A stretch of DNA of 64,000 bases from Acorus gramineus (Eukaryota; Streptophyta; Magnoliopsida; Acorales; Acoraceae). The notes below the pieces were generated by a model. It was not told the DNA's origin. It saw only the letters and a program-made list of their open reading frames with translations, and searched no databases. Position 1 is the stretch's first letter. Each line of letters opens with the position of its first letter. Both the position numbers and the translations under genes were made by a program. The stretch covers positions 25,720,296-25,784,295 of the forward strand of contig CM060850.1 of NCBI GenBank assembly GCA_030737835.1, in the 5' to 3' direction. Below are positions 36,890-50,385 of this stretch, piece after piece.

Positions 36890-39800
36890 ACTGTAAAAGG
36901 CACATAAGCAGGTGCATTCCGAATGTTTACTACCACATTCGAATAGATTTTAGTATCGAATTCATCTAAACTTGGAATGGATCAGTACAAATATTTGATC
37001 CCATTAATTTCTCTGTCAATTGGGAGAAGATCAAAAGTTGGATTGACTATCAAATAACAATGATATATATATATATATATATATATAACAATGATATATA
37101 AATATATAAACGTGCATCATTGAGCTAGCTATCTGAGTGGAAAAGAACATGCCCCATCCAAATATACAATTTACTATTCCTTTTCAGTAATAACAAAAGA
37201 GATAATAAAACGATAACACGTGTATAGGATTTTAATTCATTCTTGCGGAGGGATTTGTCTCAAGAAAACGTTCAGATGCCACATTGCATTGTCTAAATGC
37301 ATTTCTAAAATCAGGAGAACAAAATTTTAAGCAAAGAGAAATAAAAATGGAAAATGGAGACAATGATAACTTTTTGATGTTTCTTTTATCTTACTGGATA
37401 AAAGCATTCTTGTATGATTTCATTGCACATGGACAAGAAATGGTAGTAGGATAACATGTGAAGAGAAATATTAGAAACATGGCCCTTCACCCACCTACCT
37501 CACATCATAACCTATATTGTCAGTATAAATCATTTAAACTGGAAACATGAGAAATTACCTCATGTCATAATGAAATGGCTTATCTGGGTACTTAAACACA
37601 GTCAAAGTCAGATCCTTAATGTTAATGTGGCTGTTTTGCTTGAAACAAATTCTGACAAAAGAATACAGGGCCAAATGGGCAACAAATGTAAATACCATGA
37701 AAAGCGGAAGACGGATCCATCACTCACCCATTTGCATTTCAATTTTGAAAACAATAAGGAAATATGGTAAGAAATGATGATGCATGAGGCAAGAAACTAC
37801 CCCTTGTCAATGCTTTCCCTATGCGGTTTTTTAAAAAAAAATTGAGAAAAAAGGAGATTGCAGCGAATATGTGTAGTTCATTCAAACTACCCCCATGCTA
37901 TGATTTGGTCAATTCGGCTAACAAGAAACAGACGTGTTAGTTAGTATAGGAGGGTCTGAAAAGAAATTGACATGGCACCTTCTTTTATTCTTTCGGAATG
38001 AATGGGGAAAACATCACTAAAGGTTAACCTATTTCTTTGAGAAAAGAGGGGATTTCTGGTCACTTATGGGTGGTGTTTTTCTTGCCTGTCTTGATTCTGA
38101 CTGTTTATTGTAATAGGAGACATCTCATTACTTTTTTCAAATTTCTATTTTTCTTTGGAAGCAAGGCCTTAAAGTCAATATCTATGTTTCTGGAGTTCAC
38201 TGCTATTATTAATGATATTACAAGTGTTGTGTTACCACCTTTCCATGAAAAAAAAGGAAATGAAATATAAGAGATTCTTTATATAAAAAAAAAGGTAATG
38301 GTAATGAAGATAACAATGTGAGAAGGAAAAATAAGATAATTTATTAGTACAGCCTCATCATGTACCATAAATTAATGCACCACAAAGAATTTAATTAAGA
38401 TGGTATTCTTTTGAGTGACTAAGTGGTTGACACGGATATAATTTCCACAGAAGTGGATACATCTTACATGAGGCTCAAGCCATTTTAGAGACCGAAATCA
38501 TCCCATAATTTTTTTTCTTCAGAATTTGGTTTCTTCCTTGTCTTCTACAGACCCCGTTTGGGCTGAGCGATAGAGTTATTTGCCCCTCATAGCTATACTA
38601 GGATATATAACAATCTATGAGAATTAACAAAAAAAATTTCTCGTTATTCTCATTGGAAATCATAAAAATCACCTATATCTTGTTTGGTTTGTTTAAGATG
38701 AAGTGAGGATAAGGGATGGATAGTACTATAGTAGTTTATCACTTTTTAAATGATAACTTTACTTCTACATAAATTATTTGTGTTTGGAATATGTGTGAGA
38801 GATGTGTGTGATATAATAGATGTGATATTTTTTGGGACATGTATGAGAATGTTAGGTGGATTTTTTCTTAAATGACATAGAAGAATATTTTTTATCCATT
38901 GACATAGATAAATCCTGATAAGCAATTCCAACCCCCCCCCCAGTCTGGAATAGTTATTAGAGCTTAGGCTAGCTTAGCAGGTATAACTAACATAGTTTAT
39001 TCTTGTAAAACAAATAAATTTTTCTCTTTTTTTGCCTATGCTCCTTTATTCCCCCTTATTTATGCCACACCCCAAAAGGGGGGATAAAGTTTTAATTGAA
39101 TTGAGTTCTACAGAACTATGTGTTTTCATAAGCCAATCGCGGAAGATAGATTTATACATGCAAAGGATGCTTGCTGTATCCCATCTTGTAACAACTTTGT
39201 TTTGTTATAAAATGGACTACCACTTCTCAAAAAAAGGATGCTTGCTGTACAAATGAGGAAACAATCAAATGTTTCTAATGCTTTCAAGACAAATATAAAG
39301 AGACTGCTCGTAGACTCAAAAGAGGAAACAAAAATGAGTTCTGCTTAACAATCAATAGAAAACCAGCCAAATTTCATAGGTAAAAAATGAAACAAAAACA
39401 AATTGCACAAATATATTGGAACTTAATTTCTACTTACATGTCAACTCATTTTAAATTGAAAAGTGTATAAGCACTGCATAGTGGAAGACACGTCATGTAA
39501 TGTAAATCAATGCACTCGAGTATTCAAGATGATATCCCTTCAACATCTATTGAACCCACCATAAAATAAACAATCAAATGAGATGAAAAAGAATGGAGTT
39601 TAAAGGAGAAAGAATAACCTGGGCAGCCTTGAATATGATCATTTGCAGATCTTATATAAGGACACCACCACACCTTCCTTGTGTATAAAGGGCCTCTAAA
39701 AGGACCCTCAAAAAAAAAAATCCTACCAAAGGGCCTCTAGTAAATTATTTTCCACCTCTTTTCAAATAATGAAATGTGGCCCCTAAAGAATAGCATTGAA

Positions 39801-40945
39801 CTGCAGAAATTCCAAAGAATTATTAATAATACATTACGTGAATCAGAATCCATTGGCTGATCAAGAATCCATGATCATGTATATATAAAATATTACCTAG
39901 AGTGACAAAAACACTGGTATTTTTTCATCATCTCAATCCTCCCTATCTCGTACGAAGTCCATGGACTGATTCATTTCATCATTGTTCAGTACTGACATCT
40001 TTGCACATTTGAAGGCCAACACTATAGAATCTCCATTTATGGGGAGATCATCACTGCTAAGTGCCAATGGATAATATTGCCATCTTTTCCATGTTACCAT
40101 GCAATCCATATGTACATGATAGAGCATGTTACAGAATATTGCAAAATGAAATAAAACTACATTTAAAAAAGTGTAGACCGATTGATAATCTAAACATTTG
40201 TTTTTTGTTAATGACCTTTTTATTTAATGCTCTGAATTATTGATTAATCCGCATATTAATCGCACATTTTTAATTGAAAGTTTAATTCTCATTTAAATCA
40301 TGTATCATTAAACATTACATGCCTTAATCAATAAATACTAAACTAACTGAACACTTAAAAAACACATAACATGTAACTTACCCGTGCAACAGAACAAAAG
40401 TTAAAAAGGGAAAAACACTCGACTATGTTTTGTTCTTAGATTATCAATGGTTTTGCTTGAACAAAAATGTTATAACTTAAACTGACAAGTTTTTGAAATA
40501 TTTTCATGTTATGACATCATTGGGAGGCCCTGGATTTCATTAATGCTGGTGATTTGGCAAGCCGGGAGCTAAATTTTTCTATTTTATATATTCATTCAAT
40601 TATTCTGAACATTTCAAAGTATATTCGGAACTTTACCTGAATTGTATCGAATTATAAAATTTTTCCCTCACCAAATAACTTATGAATTCCAAACTGGTGT
40701 GACAAGGGTTAACAAAAGTGTCTCACATGCCAAAAACTCCATCGTTGGTCTAGAAAAAAATGATAATTTACAACTCCTGAGCAGTGATCCAATTAGGGTT
40801 TCTTCTTTGCAACCCAATAAAATACTTTAACACCAGTGGCCTGGTCGGAAGCTGATCATTTGACATGAACCCCAAATCCAATCACCCTGCCAAGTAAATG
40901 GTAGAAGATTGCCATATAGGTAATTCGCACACGTAACATATACAT
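36890..40945. other. Long AT-rich spacer
   Basis: Contains a (TA)n run (37062-37087) and a likely decayed MITE at about 38550-38935 (ACCCCGTTTGGGCTGAGCGA). A weak minus-strand frame at 40060-39933 is not supported by neighbours. No gene is claimed. Confidence 0.35.
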
Positions 40946-41670
40946 TGTATAAACATCGAGGAAACAAAAACCAAGTGGAAGCAGATTTGGCTAACAAAAA
41001 CACCTCTCAAAGTCAAGGTTTTTATGTGGCAAGTGTACCAGTAGCGGATCCTCACTCGAGTTTACAGAGCTAAATGGCGACCTCATGATTCTACACTGTG
41101 CGCCCTTTGCGGTGCAGATCAAGAAATGGTTGGTCACTTGTTTTGCGTATGCCCCGTATCCAGGCTGTTCTAGGCCAACTTGGAAGCAAGAACGGGGCTA
41201 AAGTGTACCTTTACATCGCTGGAGGAGATGTGGCTTGCGGGAAAAAGAATGGGAAGGCGAGGTGATTGGAGTACTACAGCGAAGATCTCTCAAACTCTCA
41301 TTGCGGCGGGTGTAGGGACAATATGGCTCACCAGAAATCAAGCTGTATTTCGGGACACATGCATATATATTGAGAACATGATAGAGATGGGGCTACATCT
41401 CGTTGTGGACTAGGGGAGATTTATATCGGGCGCTTCGTCGGTCAGCTTTCACGGTGGGAGTATGGCAATCACAGGCTATATGCTTTACTTTCCCTTGGTG
41501 TGGTAGGTAGTCTCTCGACTACTTAGCCATCGTGGCCCGGTGGAGGTCGTGGCTGTTCCCCCTTTGTTTTCCTTGTTTTATGTCTTCTTTCACCCATCTA
41601 AATTCGGACCATGTATTGCATTCTAAATCTAATATATGGTCTAACTTGAGCTCCAAAAAAACAAAAAAAA
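40946..41670 (+). mobile_element. 5'-truncated LINE, 3' end with A-rich tail
   Basis: The frames read as a plant LINE zf-RVT region: KWKQIWLTKTPLKVKVFMWQ, then RVYRAKWRPHDSTLCALCGA with DQEMVGHLFCVC, then TLIAAGVGTIWLTRNQAVF up to the TAG at 41411-41413. Two in-frame stops break the frame. A 3'-untranslated stretch ends in an A-rich tail (41657-41670). It is a separate copy from the one at 23.3 kb and clearly diverged from it. Confidence 0.8.
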
Positions 41671-42303
41671 CATATATATATAGTTTAATAAAGTTCAGGT
41701 GGTATGCTCCATATATCCTCAGAAGATAACATATTCATATAGAATATGTGTTGAAAAGATGAAGTGAGAACAACATAAGCAACAACAATTTCAGCGATGT
41801 AACATGTTTGCATGTACGTTCATGTGCTAATGCTAGAGATATATGATATTAAGATGCAGATTTATATCATCATGGATAAACACTTGTTCCTTGTTCAGTC
41901 AAGAATGTAAGGCGTTCTGTTTCCTTCAGGGGGAAATTCATATTCCTGTTTTGATGCCATGTCTATTTCATGAATGTCAGTGTTTGATATCAAAGTGCAT
42001 TGGTTTTACCAGGAAATACATTATTTAAATCCATTGACCATACATCTTGACCGAGTCTTACCCTAATGCAACTTCCTTTTTCTTTTTGGAGAAAGATTGT
42101 GTCATCATGTTATATTAGCTGATAAACTATAAAGGGGTTTCAGAGAGCCAAGAAAAGAAAAACAAGAAGAGAGAGAGAGGTATGAAGAGGTGGACATAAA
42201 AGATGCCATCATCCCCTCCAACAAGATTTTCCACATGTTCACTCTAAAATAAGAGCATATATCTGTACTACTACAATGGCAATTGTGCAGTGGAAGCCAC
42301 AAA
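41671..42303. other. AT-rich spacer
   Basis: Nothing recognised apart from a GA run near 42165. It could be the 3'-untranslated region of the candidate exon that follows. Confidence 0.3.
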
Positions 42304-42418
42304 TCACAGCTCATCCTGTACCCCTTTCTCATCCTCATTTCTTAGATCCTCATCTATTCGCAATTGCCTTTCAGCCCGAAAGAAGTATTTTTCTGTAGAG
42401 AGGTCCTTAAAGCCTTCT
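42304..42418 (-). CDS. Candidate terminal exon of an unrecognised minus-strand gene
   Basis: On the minus strand an acceptor-like TCATCTAG is followed by a 37-codon open frame beginning EGFKDLSTEKYFFRAERQLR and ending in DEL plus TGA (42306-42304). The charged composition looks coding, but I cannot place it in a family. It could belong with the GC-rich exon-like block at 44671-44990 and be read away from the PPR gene; intermediate exons were not identified. Confidence 0.3.
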
Positions 42419-44670
42419 CTAGATGATTACAATTGAGCAACTATCAACATTGATATTCACAAAATAGGTCTCAGAACAAACATATAACTGGTAAATTTCA
42501 AATTAATCATATATAAATTGATATTAACTAAACAGTCTCCATGGAACTACACTTTCGGCAAATCCACCCAGATAAACATATTAGTGATTTTATGCTATAC
42601 TATTATTTTTCATGTGTTTATTACAAATGACCAAATAAATTTTTTTTCACATTTGGGTCCAAAACCATTTTCCGTATGATTAAACTAAGTTTCACTGTGT
42701 TTGGCCTAGTAAGTTGGATCTAAAATGGCCATTGTTAGACTTCACATGCAATATTATAAGTTTTATATTGCTCACCCGTGTATATGCAAACAACTCTGGA
42801 CAATGGTCTGTATATATATTAAGTCTTCACTCAATCACTCAAAGTGCCTATTTACAATTTCCTAAGGCACAAGGGATTTCCTGTGATCTTTCCATTCTCT
42901 AGTTGTTACACAAAAGTCGATTTTATTGGCAAGTCACTTGGATTGTTCAATGGACGGGTGGAGGGCCAATTAACAGGTCCACACCACTCATTCTCTCCAT
43001 TTTAAATTGATCAATTCAACTGATTTAACGTCCTGCATATATACACTTTCCTCTCCTTAATTGAACTCAACTCTATTCAATCCCCTCCCTCTCAATGAAG
43101 TCGACCAACTCATCTCTCTACAAGACCACTAGCTCAGGTTTTGTTGATTGAAAAAGGGAAAACAAACCAACCTTGTGTTTTATTCAACAATAATGTTAAG
43201 TAATTCTTCCACTTCCTTCTTATCAATAATTTCCTTATCACACATGTTCCATTTGCTTTTTTCTCCTCATTAGTGCAAGTGTTTCAATTTTGAGTAGATA
43301 GAAAATTGGACAATAATTTTATAAGTACAAGTTTGTTGTTGATTAAATCTCTATTTGACAGTTGATCTTAACCTTCACCATTATCTTTTGCAAATTATTC
43401 ATATTTGACATATACTTCATGTGCATCGTTGTTGTATATGTGCATTTTTATCTTAATTAGCACAGATGTGAAGCCGAGTGTTTCATGGGACATAAATAGC
43501 TTGGCTAAATGAAACTGTCGAATGTTTTTATTGAACTTAGAGTCAACTGACATTTAAAACTGTGCACAAAGTTGTGCTATAGAATATGTCTAATGCATTA
43601 AAGGATAATATCTAATGTTAGATTGATAGATTCATAGATGCAAACAGTACTATGCAATAATGGTTTATAAAACTTAGGGCAAGTCTGACCAAAACCATAT
43701 GCACTAAAAAGGCTAGACTAATATACTTAGTAAATACAATATTCAATGTATCTCAAGACACATATCTGTTTATCTTGTTAGTCTAACTAGTATATTTATA
43801 AATCAGTGTACGGTTTGATTTGTCTCCACACTTAGTGCAACTTTTTGATGTATGTATATGTGTGTGTATTATAAAATATTGCATTTAATTTTTATTTTTG
43901 TACATCAGTCCAGAGCACCAACATATTCAGTACATGCAAAGTTAGCACCTCAACTATCGCTTCCCCAACACCCCCCCCCCCCCCCCCAACCACACACAGA
44001 ACATAATAAACCAGCTAAAGATCATCCAGAAAACCAGAAGTAATATCTTTCTTTAACTAATCAGAAGATCATAAAATCTACTATCACCCCATATTGAACC
44101 GTCTACCATCACTCACAATTATACCAAAAAGCTACGCTTATAAAACAACCCCTCCCCTCATGCTGCACACACCACAAACCATTTTTTGAATAAATGACAT
44201 GCTAATTACATTGAATATCAAATGCCTAGAGACCCCTTTCTCCAACCAGCCAGAATTCTCTTATCACTTGACCAAGTAAACCTAACCCCTACACAAAGCA
44301 GGCCAGAAAGTCTCCCCTGTTTCACCTTTCAAAACAAAGGTGCAACATGCAAACAAGCCAGGAATTGTCTTGATACCATTTCTTATTATGTGGAACCACC
44401 CTAATACTAACCATCATCAATTCTTTACCTATGAGATAGGCATCACACTTTCAGGATATGCCCTATGTTTTGCAATTCAGGACATCTTTAAAATACACAC
44501 ACACACAAAAGCTTTTCAAGTCCTTAATCCCTGGAACAACTAACAATCAAAAGCTGCCTTATTGATGCAGTCTTATTCGGTAGCAAAGAACCAACTCTCG
44601 CTGCCGGCTGCCGCACAATAATATGCCACTGACAAACCTCCAAACAAAACTTCACAGCACCAAAAGCTTC
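42419..44670. other. AT-rich spacer or intron sequence
   Basis: A 17-C run (43972-43988) and AT-rich DNA. If the minus-strand gene proposed on either side is real, this is its intronic part. Confidence 0.3.
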
Positions 44671-44990
44671 TTACCTGAGATCCCATCCAAGACTCCTCCT
44701 TTCCAGGGATCGCTCACCACGCACGCCACCGTCCCCTTGTATCCTGGCGTGGTATACCTCGAGCACGTTCACGTCGGGCGCGGGGCCCGAGGAGGCCCGC
44801 CCGGTCGGCGGTGAGACCCAATCCGCTTCGAGATCGTCGATTTGGTGGGTCACGAATCCCGAGGCGCAGTTCTCGATGCTCGTCGTCCGGTGCAATCATC
44901 TTCAACGCGCGCTTAGCCTCACCTTCGCCGGACGGGAAGGGCCTTCGGCTTTAAAACCCTAACAGAGGAAGCTTTGGTTAGCGATTGATG
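44671..44990 (-). other. GC-rich exon-like block, possible first exon divergent from the PPR gene
   Basis: A GC-rich block ends (minus strand) in a strong donor-like site ATCTCAG|GTAAGAAG at 44674/44673. It starts near a TTAGGGTTTTA leader motif (telo-box AAACCCTAA on the plus strand, 44954-44962). No single frame from an ATG runs through to the donor, so it would be largely untranslated leader if it is an exon. The arrangement suggests a bidirectional promoter shared with the PPR gene at 45145. Confidence 0.35.
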
Positions 44991-45144
44991 ATGGTCTCGC
45001 TATTAAAAACAAAAAAAAAGGACCATTGTGTGAGGTCCACTAAATAGATGGTGTGATGTGTCATCAATCATCAATCGTTCATTCTTGTTAGATAGCGTTC
45101 CCTTCCTCAAATAGCTCCGCTCGCGGTTCCTCTCCTCCGCTAAA
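44954..45144. promoter_or_regulatory. Candidate bidirectional promoter
   Basis: About 190 bp between the GC-rich minus-strand block and the PPR start codon. It contains a telo-box (AAACCCTAA, 44954-44962). No clear TATA box is placed for either side, as is usual for housekeeping genes. Confidence 0.35.
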
Positions 45145-48100
45145 ATGCTCCGCTTTCCTCCGCCCGCCCCCTCCCTCACCACCGCCTCCAGAAACCCTAA
45201 CCCTCCTCGCGCATGGACTCTCTTGCGCCATTGCCGGTTCCGGCACCGTCTCAAGCCCTCCTCCTTCCGAACCGCCGCCGTTGCGACAGTGGAAGAAGGA
45301 GTGAGAGACGGAGGAGGAGAGACGCCGAAGAGGCTCAGGTGGGACGAGATTTGCAGGGATCCGACGGAGGCCCAAGCGGAGCTTATCGTTAGACTGTCGC
45401 CGAAGTTGAGCAGGAGATGTCTGGCCCTCGCGAGGCGGGTCGTCTGCTTCTCTCCACTCCGTGACGGGGATCTCCGGCTCTTGCTTTTGGAGTGGGTGAG
45501 GGTGATGAAGCCGAGGAGGGCCGATTGGCTGGCGGTGCTCAAGGAGTTGAAGAGGCTGGAGGTTCCTCTGCTACTGGAGGTAATTGAGAACTCTTGATGC
45601 ATTTTTTGAGAGAGAATTTTGAATATATCGAGCTTGATTTGTCTGAATATCAGGAGTATTTGTTTTGGATTGTTGATCATATTTAAGGCATTGCATTTAG
45701 TTTGGACGGTGAATTTGATATTGAAATTATTGTATGTCAGATTTGACAAATGACGATCTTAAAGAGTGTCTTTTTATTTATAAATTCACCGACTATCAAC
45801 ATCCCCATTCGTGCATTTTCTCTACTTCACTTTCAATTGTGTCAATTATACATGTATAAAATGAGAGCACCTTGAGAGCAGGCGATGAGCTATGTAAGTT
45901 ACGAGTGCATCATTTTTCGGGTAATGTGTACTTTATGACCAAATTGAAGGCACCTCAAGTAGAATTTTCATTCAAAATAGGCAATACAGAATGCAGAGAG
46001 CATTGTGGATTTTATTGTATCATTGTCAGAATCGGCGGGTTTTTGTTCTTTCCAGTTTGAAAGAAGTGAAGAGTAGAGATGATGAAACATAACTTGGTGA
46101 GATTTCATCAGAATACATGTATAATTCTGAAAAATAATTTTTTTATGGCTAATATGACAATAGTATTTGCAAAGGGACCATCTCTTCTTCAAGTTTTCTT
46201 TTTGTGCTAGTATATGGGAGAAGGTGGGGATGGCCGTAGGGTCCTGTTGTTCCTTTAAGGATCTTCATAACATGTGGAGATGGTTTTGGAAGCAACGCAG
46301 GTGAAGTGATCATGGTACCCTTGTAAAGTTTTAATGGCTGAATCCTCATGCGGTGTTTTGGAACATATGACTCACACGATACGATTTTGTATTTTTTCAA
46401 CACAAGATTTCTTACACCGAGAACACTTGGGTGGTGAGCATTTCTCTTCTTAGGAATTCAGTCATCTCAATTTTAGGAGTGGAGACTCCTACTATTAGGG
46501 GCAATAAATAGTTCGAGTTGTGAGGGTATGATATTCTATGTTGTGGGGGTTATCCTGCTTGGGAAGGGTTTTTTTTGTTTCATTTCCTCCCTTCCTTTCT
46601 TTTGCGCGGAGATCTCTCCTCTCCTTATTGTTTGGGGTCAACTTTTATTAATAAGATTGCTCCGATCTCTATTGCAAAAAAAAAAAGTTTGTAATGTGAT
46701 AAATTTTGGAGACTTGGAAAAATCTTGGCCCGTGTTTGATGGGATCTGGGACGTCCTCAGATTACAATTCATGATTGATGATGAAGGTTGAAAGTGTAAA
46801 AGAGTCTAGGTTTTTTTTTATTTGACGCCTAAGTATTGTAAAAAATGGATAGGTAAACAGTTGATGAAATCAATTCAAAGTGCATGTTTCTGGTAATTTT
46901 GTTGTGCGTGTGTACGCGTGTCTGTTATTTTATTTATTTATTTATTTACTTTTATTGTTGTCAGACGAGATGAATAAATTGATTTGGAACCTCAGATTGC
47001 TGAAGAGCGTCACTTTATATATTTATATATACGTTTATGCATGTGCGTGTGATTGTGTGTGTGTGTGTTGCAGTCTGAGCTATTTAGACTACATTAACAT
47101 TTTTTTGCCAAGGTGATGTGCAGCTACTTTTCCTCCAATTTCTATTCCAATACCTTTTTTTATTAGAAAAGAATGTGAATATACATAAGGATTTCTGGTG
47201 TACAAGAGTGCATGTGCCACCTCTAATTTGTGAGCCCCAGTTTTCTATTTTTTGTGCTCCTTTTGTGCATTCATCGTTTGTTATGTATGTGAGGATCTAG
47301 AAGGCAGTTTACGATATAATTAGTAAGATCTAATAAGTCAGGAAAAGTGTAAAGAGTATATTTCCAGAGTAATCAACATTTATTCTGAAATGTTGGGCTG
47401 AATCACTGTCAAATGTATCAATCACTATTAGGGCAACTGTTCTGAAAATCTAAGCCTTGTTAGGGATTCAGAGAAGAGTGTCTTTCAGGTTCAGTTCATG
47501 TGTCATTTGGGAATGGAGTCCTGTTGGGAAAGATATCCCATTTTCAGATGCTAGTATCTAATTATATATTTTCATCATACATGTCATTCGTTGTTGAATG
47601 ATGGTTTCTTGTCTTTGGAGAGTTGAACTGCCGCAACTAGTTTTCAACATACAGAAACCCAAGGAGGAAAAAATAACACTATTTGCTTATCATGACATGT
47701 TGACCATGTTATATGGCAAGGCTGGTTCAATATGCTCTGATGAGTACAACTTCTTTTGAAGTGACAAACTAAGTGATTTTGTGAATCCCACGATCTTGGA
47801 TTGTGGATATGGGATGAAAATATACTTGCTCTGATTGGGTCAGTGTGTCCACCGTTTTGTGCATCGATTATCAGATAGAAAATAGATTTGTTTGGGGATT
47901 AGACCAAGGTTTATGGATGCATGTGAATAGTTCTAATCAAAATAATATATCATGGGTGCCTTTTGAAGAAGGGTGTTGTCACCAAGTTTTGTTAAAGCTG
48001 GTTAACATCACCAAGACAACTACAAAAGGAAAAGATGAAAGAAAGAGGAGGGGACACAAGGAATATCCCACTCCGCCCCTGGGTCCATACACCCTTACAG

Positions 48101-50124
48101 AGATATCTTCATTCTTCAATGAAACATCTCTTGCTTTCAATAATTACCTCTTGTTCCTTGAGGACACCCACTCCAATCTTTTAGAAAAATAAATGGCATT
48201 TGACTATCTGCTCGATGTGTAGCACATTCTACCCTCAAATAATAGTTTGTCATTCCTTGTGGGTCATATGGCCTAGCAAACTGCATAGCATGCATTTTTT
48301 TTTGTTGGGAAGGGAAGTAGGGTATACGTGTATTGGGAGGTTATGTTCGCTATAAGTTTGAGTGTAATTATCATCATGAGAAACCTTGTTGTACAGATAA
48401 TCTCTTATGCTTGGTATCTTGTTTGAAGAAGGATTTAGGCACGTCTAGAGTAGGCTTCTAAGGTTTTGAGTTGGGAATGTTACCATTCCAATTTAAATGT
48501 TCTATGGAAGTGAGAATAATGTCTTGCTTGGATTTTCATTGCGAGAAGAATACTGATCTCACTTTGATGAATGTCCAACTATCGGGAATGATGGAAGAAT
48601 CTTTTGAGGACAGTTTGTGAAGGATTTCTTAAGGATGAAGTTATGACATATAATATGTGAAATGTGAATTATTAGCCTAACAATGGAAGCAATAGAATCT
48701 GAGCACAGTGAGCCTAATAAAGAAGCGATTGTTTTTAATAAACAAAAACCAAGATAAATAGATTGGCTCCCCTGTATGTATATTCGATACATTGATACAT
48801 TGAACAACTGATCCGGGTAGATTTGGTGGAATGGAAAGCTTCTACTAGGCTTGGGCTCCACATATTTCAAGAGTGGATTTATGCTTTTAGATGGCATTTA
48901 TGGTTCCAAGATGCCCTTGTCACAAACAAAGGGGCTTGGAGTTCTGAACAGGGCTTCGTGTGGTGGCAGTAATTTCTGTGGGAGTGAAGTGGTCCATATA
49001 AAGCTTTGTTAAGAAAGAAAGAAAGTAAAAGTTTGGTCTTGATATTCTAAGCTGATGTCACCCTATTGAAAATGAATTAGGTGTTTTTTTATTTATTTAT
49101 TTGATGGGTATAGTGGACTTTGACTTCAATGTCATTCAAATTCAAAACCTCTTGGGCAAAAGCCATACTTTAATAGGTTTTTCATTTTCTGATCCTTCTT
49201 TTCTAAATTCTGACCACCTCCCTAGTTATGCCATTGTGGATGGTTTACACTTATACATATTGTTCACAACATGCTTTCAATTTTCCTCTAATTTCTTTCC
49301 AAGCATATAAAAATAGCTCACCATCTAACTTGACATTTTTAAATGCAATGCACTGGTGTCAGGTATTCGAATTCGCTCTTTTAGAAGAAACATTTGAAGC
49401 CAACATCCGCGACCATACAAAAATAATTGATGCCTATGCAAAGCAGAACCGCCTTGAGGATGCTGAAAACGCTTTCTTAGCCATGAAGAACAGAGGTTTC
49501 ACATGTGACCAGGTCACCCTAACAGTGCTGGTTCACATGTACAGCAAAGCAGGTCACCTCAATAGAGCCAAAGAAACATTCGAGGAGATAAAACTGCTTG
49601 GTCTACCAATGGACAGGAGAGCTTACGACTCCATGATAATGGCCTACATCCGAGCCGGGATGCCTGAAAGAGGGGAGAACCTAATCAGAGAAATGGATGC
49701 ACAACAAATTTACGCGGGCAAAGAAGTTTACAAGGCCTTGTTGAGGGCATATTCCACCACCGGTGATACAGGAGGAGCTCAAAGGGTATTCAACGCAATC
49801 CAACTCGCGGGGACCTTCCCTGATGCCAGGCTCTGTGCGCTACTTGTAAATGCATATTGCGAGGCAGCTCAGTGTGATAAAGCTCGAATCGTGCTGGATA
49901 ATATGAGAAAAGCCAGTCTCGAGCCCAGCGATAAATGTGTCGCATTGATGTTGCGCGCGTATGAAAAGGTGGAGAGCCTTGAAAAGGCAATGTCCCTCCT
50001 AATGGACATGGAGAAATGTGGGGTTGTGATCGGCAAGGAAGCGTCAGAGGTGTTGGCCAAATGGTTTCACAGGTTAGGAGTGGTCAATGAAATAGAACAT
50101 GTTTTGAGAGACTATGCGAGTTGA
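45145..50124 (+). CDS. P-class pentatricopeptide repeat protein
   Basis: Two exons, 45145-45579 and 49363-50124, joined across a 3.8-kb GT-AG intron in phase 0 (PLLLE|VFEFALLEETFEANIRD), giving 398 residues. The N-terminus (MLRFPPPAPSLTTASRNPNP) is basic, Ser/Pro-rich and free of acids, as in an organelle transit peptide. A conserved pre-PPR region includes EWVRVMKPRRADWLAVLKEL. Exon 2 holds six to seven 35-residue PPR helical-pair motifs (about residues 163-375), for example QVTLTVLVHMYSKAGHLNRA. No E, DYW or SMR domain is present. P-class proteins bind RNA base by base and act in RNA stabilisation, splicing or translation in chloroplasts or mitochondria. From memory it is closest to Arabidopsis At1g01970, whose target RNA is not known to me. 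It converges with the LBD gene, with 261 bp between the stop codons. Confidence 0.95.
45580..49362 (+). other. PPR intron with retroelement-like debris
   Basis: The 3.8-kb intron includes a likely retroposon 3' tail ending in an A run near 46675-46686, (TATTTA)- and GT-type simple repeats near 46930 and 47055, and unsupported frames at 47845-48192 (+) and 48897-48559 (-). No separate gene is claimed. Confidence 0.4.
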
Positions 50125-50189
50125 GACAGAACAGCTTCTAATTCTTACTGGCAATGTAAAGTTTTTCTTCTCTTTCAGAGGACACAAAC

Positions 50190-50199
50190 AATAAATAAA
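50190..50199 (+). terminator. Polyadenylation signal of the PPR gene
   Basis: AATAAATAAA lies 66 bp after the PPR stop codon, the usual place for a near-upstream poly-A signal. Confidence 0.55.
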
Positions 50200-50385
50200 G
50201 AGTGATCCAGAAGGTGGTGTTTTTGCTACATTGCTTTTAATGTTGTGATGTTTCCCCATGAAATTGAATTCAAGCATTCTCTATCGTCAAACAGAACAGG
50301 CACACAAGGTTTCTCCTGCTCGGCTCGGCGTAGTCGTCACCAAAAAAAAGAAGACCAAAAGAAGACTCAATTCATGCATTGCAGA

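Noticed and set aside
39933-40127. Minus-strand frame with SDDLPINGDSIVLAFKCAKM
   Set aside because: It reads plausibly, but no neighbouring exon or clear splice pair supports it.
47845-48192. 115-codon plus frame in the PPR intron
   Set aside because: No recognised domain; probably transposon debris within the intron.
48559-48897. 112-codon minus frame in the PPR intron
   Set aside because: AT-rich, with no domain or promoter; likely chance.
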